This document shows, piece after piece, positions 62,834-64,000 of a DNA stretch of 64,000 bases; position 1 is the first letter of the stretch, and the number at the start of each line of letters is the position of its first letter. The notes under the pieces are model-generated. The model searched no databases, was not told the origin of the DNA, and was given only the letters and a program-made list of their open reading frames with translations. Made by a program: the position numbers and the translations under genes. Location: assembly GCA_039881145.1 (NCBI GenBank), contig JAYKKI010000150.1:248001-312000 (forward strand). Direction: 5' to 3'. Source of the stretch: Druceiella hillmani. Lineage: Eukaryota; Arthropoda; Insecta; Lepidoptera; Hepialidae.

Positions 62834-63763
62834 ACTAATTGGTTTTCACACTTGAGGTTTTGATAATACGAATTTTAAAACACACACAATTCAGAATGCA
62901 CGGTGTCCTCAACATGCAAGTGGTATACATTTCTTCCGGTATAACACGTCCAACTTCACAAACTGACGAAAATCAGCAACTGCCGAGCGCTTCGCGCTGC
63001 TTGTTTGTTACTTCCAATTGTTACGTAACGCGTAAACATGTTTGTGACAGGTTGCGCTCGTAGCGGTTTTACCATTATTTTCAAACACTAATTGTTTTTC
63101 ACACTTATTGTTTTGATAATACGAATTTTAAAACACACAATTCATAATGCACTAATTGGTTTTCACACTTGATGTTTTGATAATACGAATTTTAAAACAC
63201 ACACAATTTAGAATGCACTAATTGGTTTTCACACTTAACGTTTGGGAAACACGAATTTTAAAACACACACAATACAGAACGCATGATGTCCTCAACATGC
63301 ACATGTTATACTTTTCTCACGGAATAACATGTCCATATTCACAAACTGACGAATATCGACAACTGCCGCGCGCTTCGCACTGCTTGTTGGTGACTTCCAA
63401 TTGCCACGTGACGAGTAAACAACGAATGGAACAATATATTTGAACACTTATTAGTTTTCACACTTAACGTTTGTAAAACTCGATTTTTAAAACACACACA
63501 ATACAGAACGCACGGTGTCCTCAACATGCACGTGGTATACTTTTCTTCCGAAATAACACGTCCGTCTTCACAAACTGACGAATATCAACTGACTGCCGCT
63601 CGCTCGGCACAGCTCGTTGATTATCCCCAATTGTTACGTAACGCGTAAACATGTTTGTGACAGGTTGCGCTCGCAGCGGTTTTACCATTATTTACAAACA
63701 CTAATTGGTTTTCACACATGATGTTTTTATAATACGAATTTTAAAACACACAATCCATAATGC
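62834..63763 (+). repeat. HOR unit 57: A-s-s-B-C-s (930 bp)
   Basis: s2 has the older GGTTTTCAC form. C ends with TTATTTACAAAC, and the closing s has GATGTTTTTATAATACG. Confidence 0.93.
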
Positions 63764-64000
63764 ACTAATTGGTTTTCACACTTGATGTTTTGATAATACG
63801 AATTTTAAAACACACACAATTCAGAATGCACGGTGTCCTCAACATGCAAGTGGTATACATTTCTTCCGGTATAACACGTCCAACTTCACAAACTGACGAA
63901 AATCAGCAACTGCCGAGCGCTTCGCGCTGCTTGTTTGTTACTTCCAATTGTTACGTAACGCGTAAACATGTTTGTGACAGGTTGCGCTCGTAGCGGTTTT
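63764..64000 (+). repeat. HOR unit 58: partial A at the window edge
   Basis: The first 237 bases of an A with GCTCGTAGCGG; the array continues beyond the window. Confidence 0.95.

Larger units (their letters stand above)
1..64000 (+). repeat. Multi-level satellite DNA array filling the window
   Basis: Head-to-tail copies of one repeat family cover every base, all in the same orientation. Three levels are visible: 66-bp heads; monomers A (253 bp), B (229 bp), C (254 bp) and B' (227 bp); and higher-order units, most often A-s-s-B-C-s of 930 or 932 bp, themselves grouped in blocks of about 3 to 6 kb. No unique sequence, inserted mobile element or gene interrupts the array. Higher-order tandem organisation of this kind is known from centromeric and pericentromeric satellites of eukaryotes; the placement here is inferred. 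The strand sign is arbitrary. The family was not recognised. Confidence 0.97.

Noticed and set aside
1..64000. Iteron-type plasmid origin or bacterial repeat locus
   Set aside because: There is no replication gene, and the nested 930-bp and multi-kilobase order over 64 kb is typical of eukaryotic satellite DNA.
1..64000. Telomeric repeats, 5S or other rRNA, tRNA, or Pol III A/B boxes within the repeat
   Set aside because: I saw no tandem TTAGG or TTAGGG, no recognisable rRNA or tRNA, and no sequence matching the GGTTCGANNCC B-box pattern.

Overview
The whole 64 kb window is a single uninterrupted tandem satellite array. I find no protein-coding gene, RNA gene, transposon, telomere repeat or unique sequence. 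The array runs past both ends: it opens 31 bases before a monomer boundary and stops inside a monomer. All copies point the same way; I saw no inversion. Hierarchical tandem DNA on this scale points to a eukaryotic nuclear genome, in pericentromeric, centromeric or other constitutive heterochromatin. I do not recognise the family and cannot name the species. The repeat keeps many CpG dinucleotides (14 in the 187-bp A body at 98-284), which would suit an invertebrate-like genome without strong CpG loss, but that is weak evidence.

Building blocks. Every monomer is a 66-bp AT-rich 'head' (starts ACTAATTGG, contains TTTTAAAA and a short CA run) followed by a 'body' (starts ACGGTGTCC). Three related bodies exist: A (187 bp), B (163 bp, lacking about 24 bp near its end) and C (188 bp). 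A-type heads also occur alone as 64-66 bp units, here called s. The basic higher-order repeat (HOR) is A-s-s-B-C-s, 930 or 932 bp. A fourth form, B' (227 bp, C-like head on a B body), can sit between B and C.

Layout. 32-12931: a super-repeat of five 930/932-bp HORs plus one A-s-B-B'-C-s unit; copy 2 is 5745 bp, copy 1 is 5130 bp after a 613-bp loss, and copy 3 is 2025 bp after a net 3720-bp loss. 12932-17820: transitional, with units lacking A. 17821-23734: two copies of a 2957-bp block. 23735-36300: mixed units, including a non-homologous A/C junction at 34813-34816. 36301-48366: two copies of a 5.8-6.2 kb block rich in a chimeric monomer (B*, B front, A middle, C tail). 48367-64000: two copies of a 5596-bp block and a 1.25-kb tandem duplication.

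How it works together. Nothing here suggests encoded products. The pattern is what unequal crossover and gene conversion produce: most length changes equal whole modules, breakpoints fall in short identical stretches of heads or bodies, and private variants are shared by neighbouring blocks. The features most likely to matter functionally are the body dyads: a run of abutting palindromes, a 9-14-9 inverted repeat present in A, B and C, and a palindrome core kept by paired changes between A/C and B. They are candidates for protein binding or non-B DNA; no function is shown by sequence alone. Coordinates and lengths were worked out by hand from module boundaries and are internally consistent, but percent identities were not computed.
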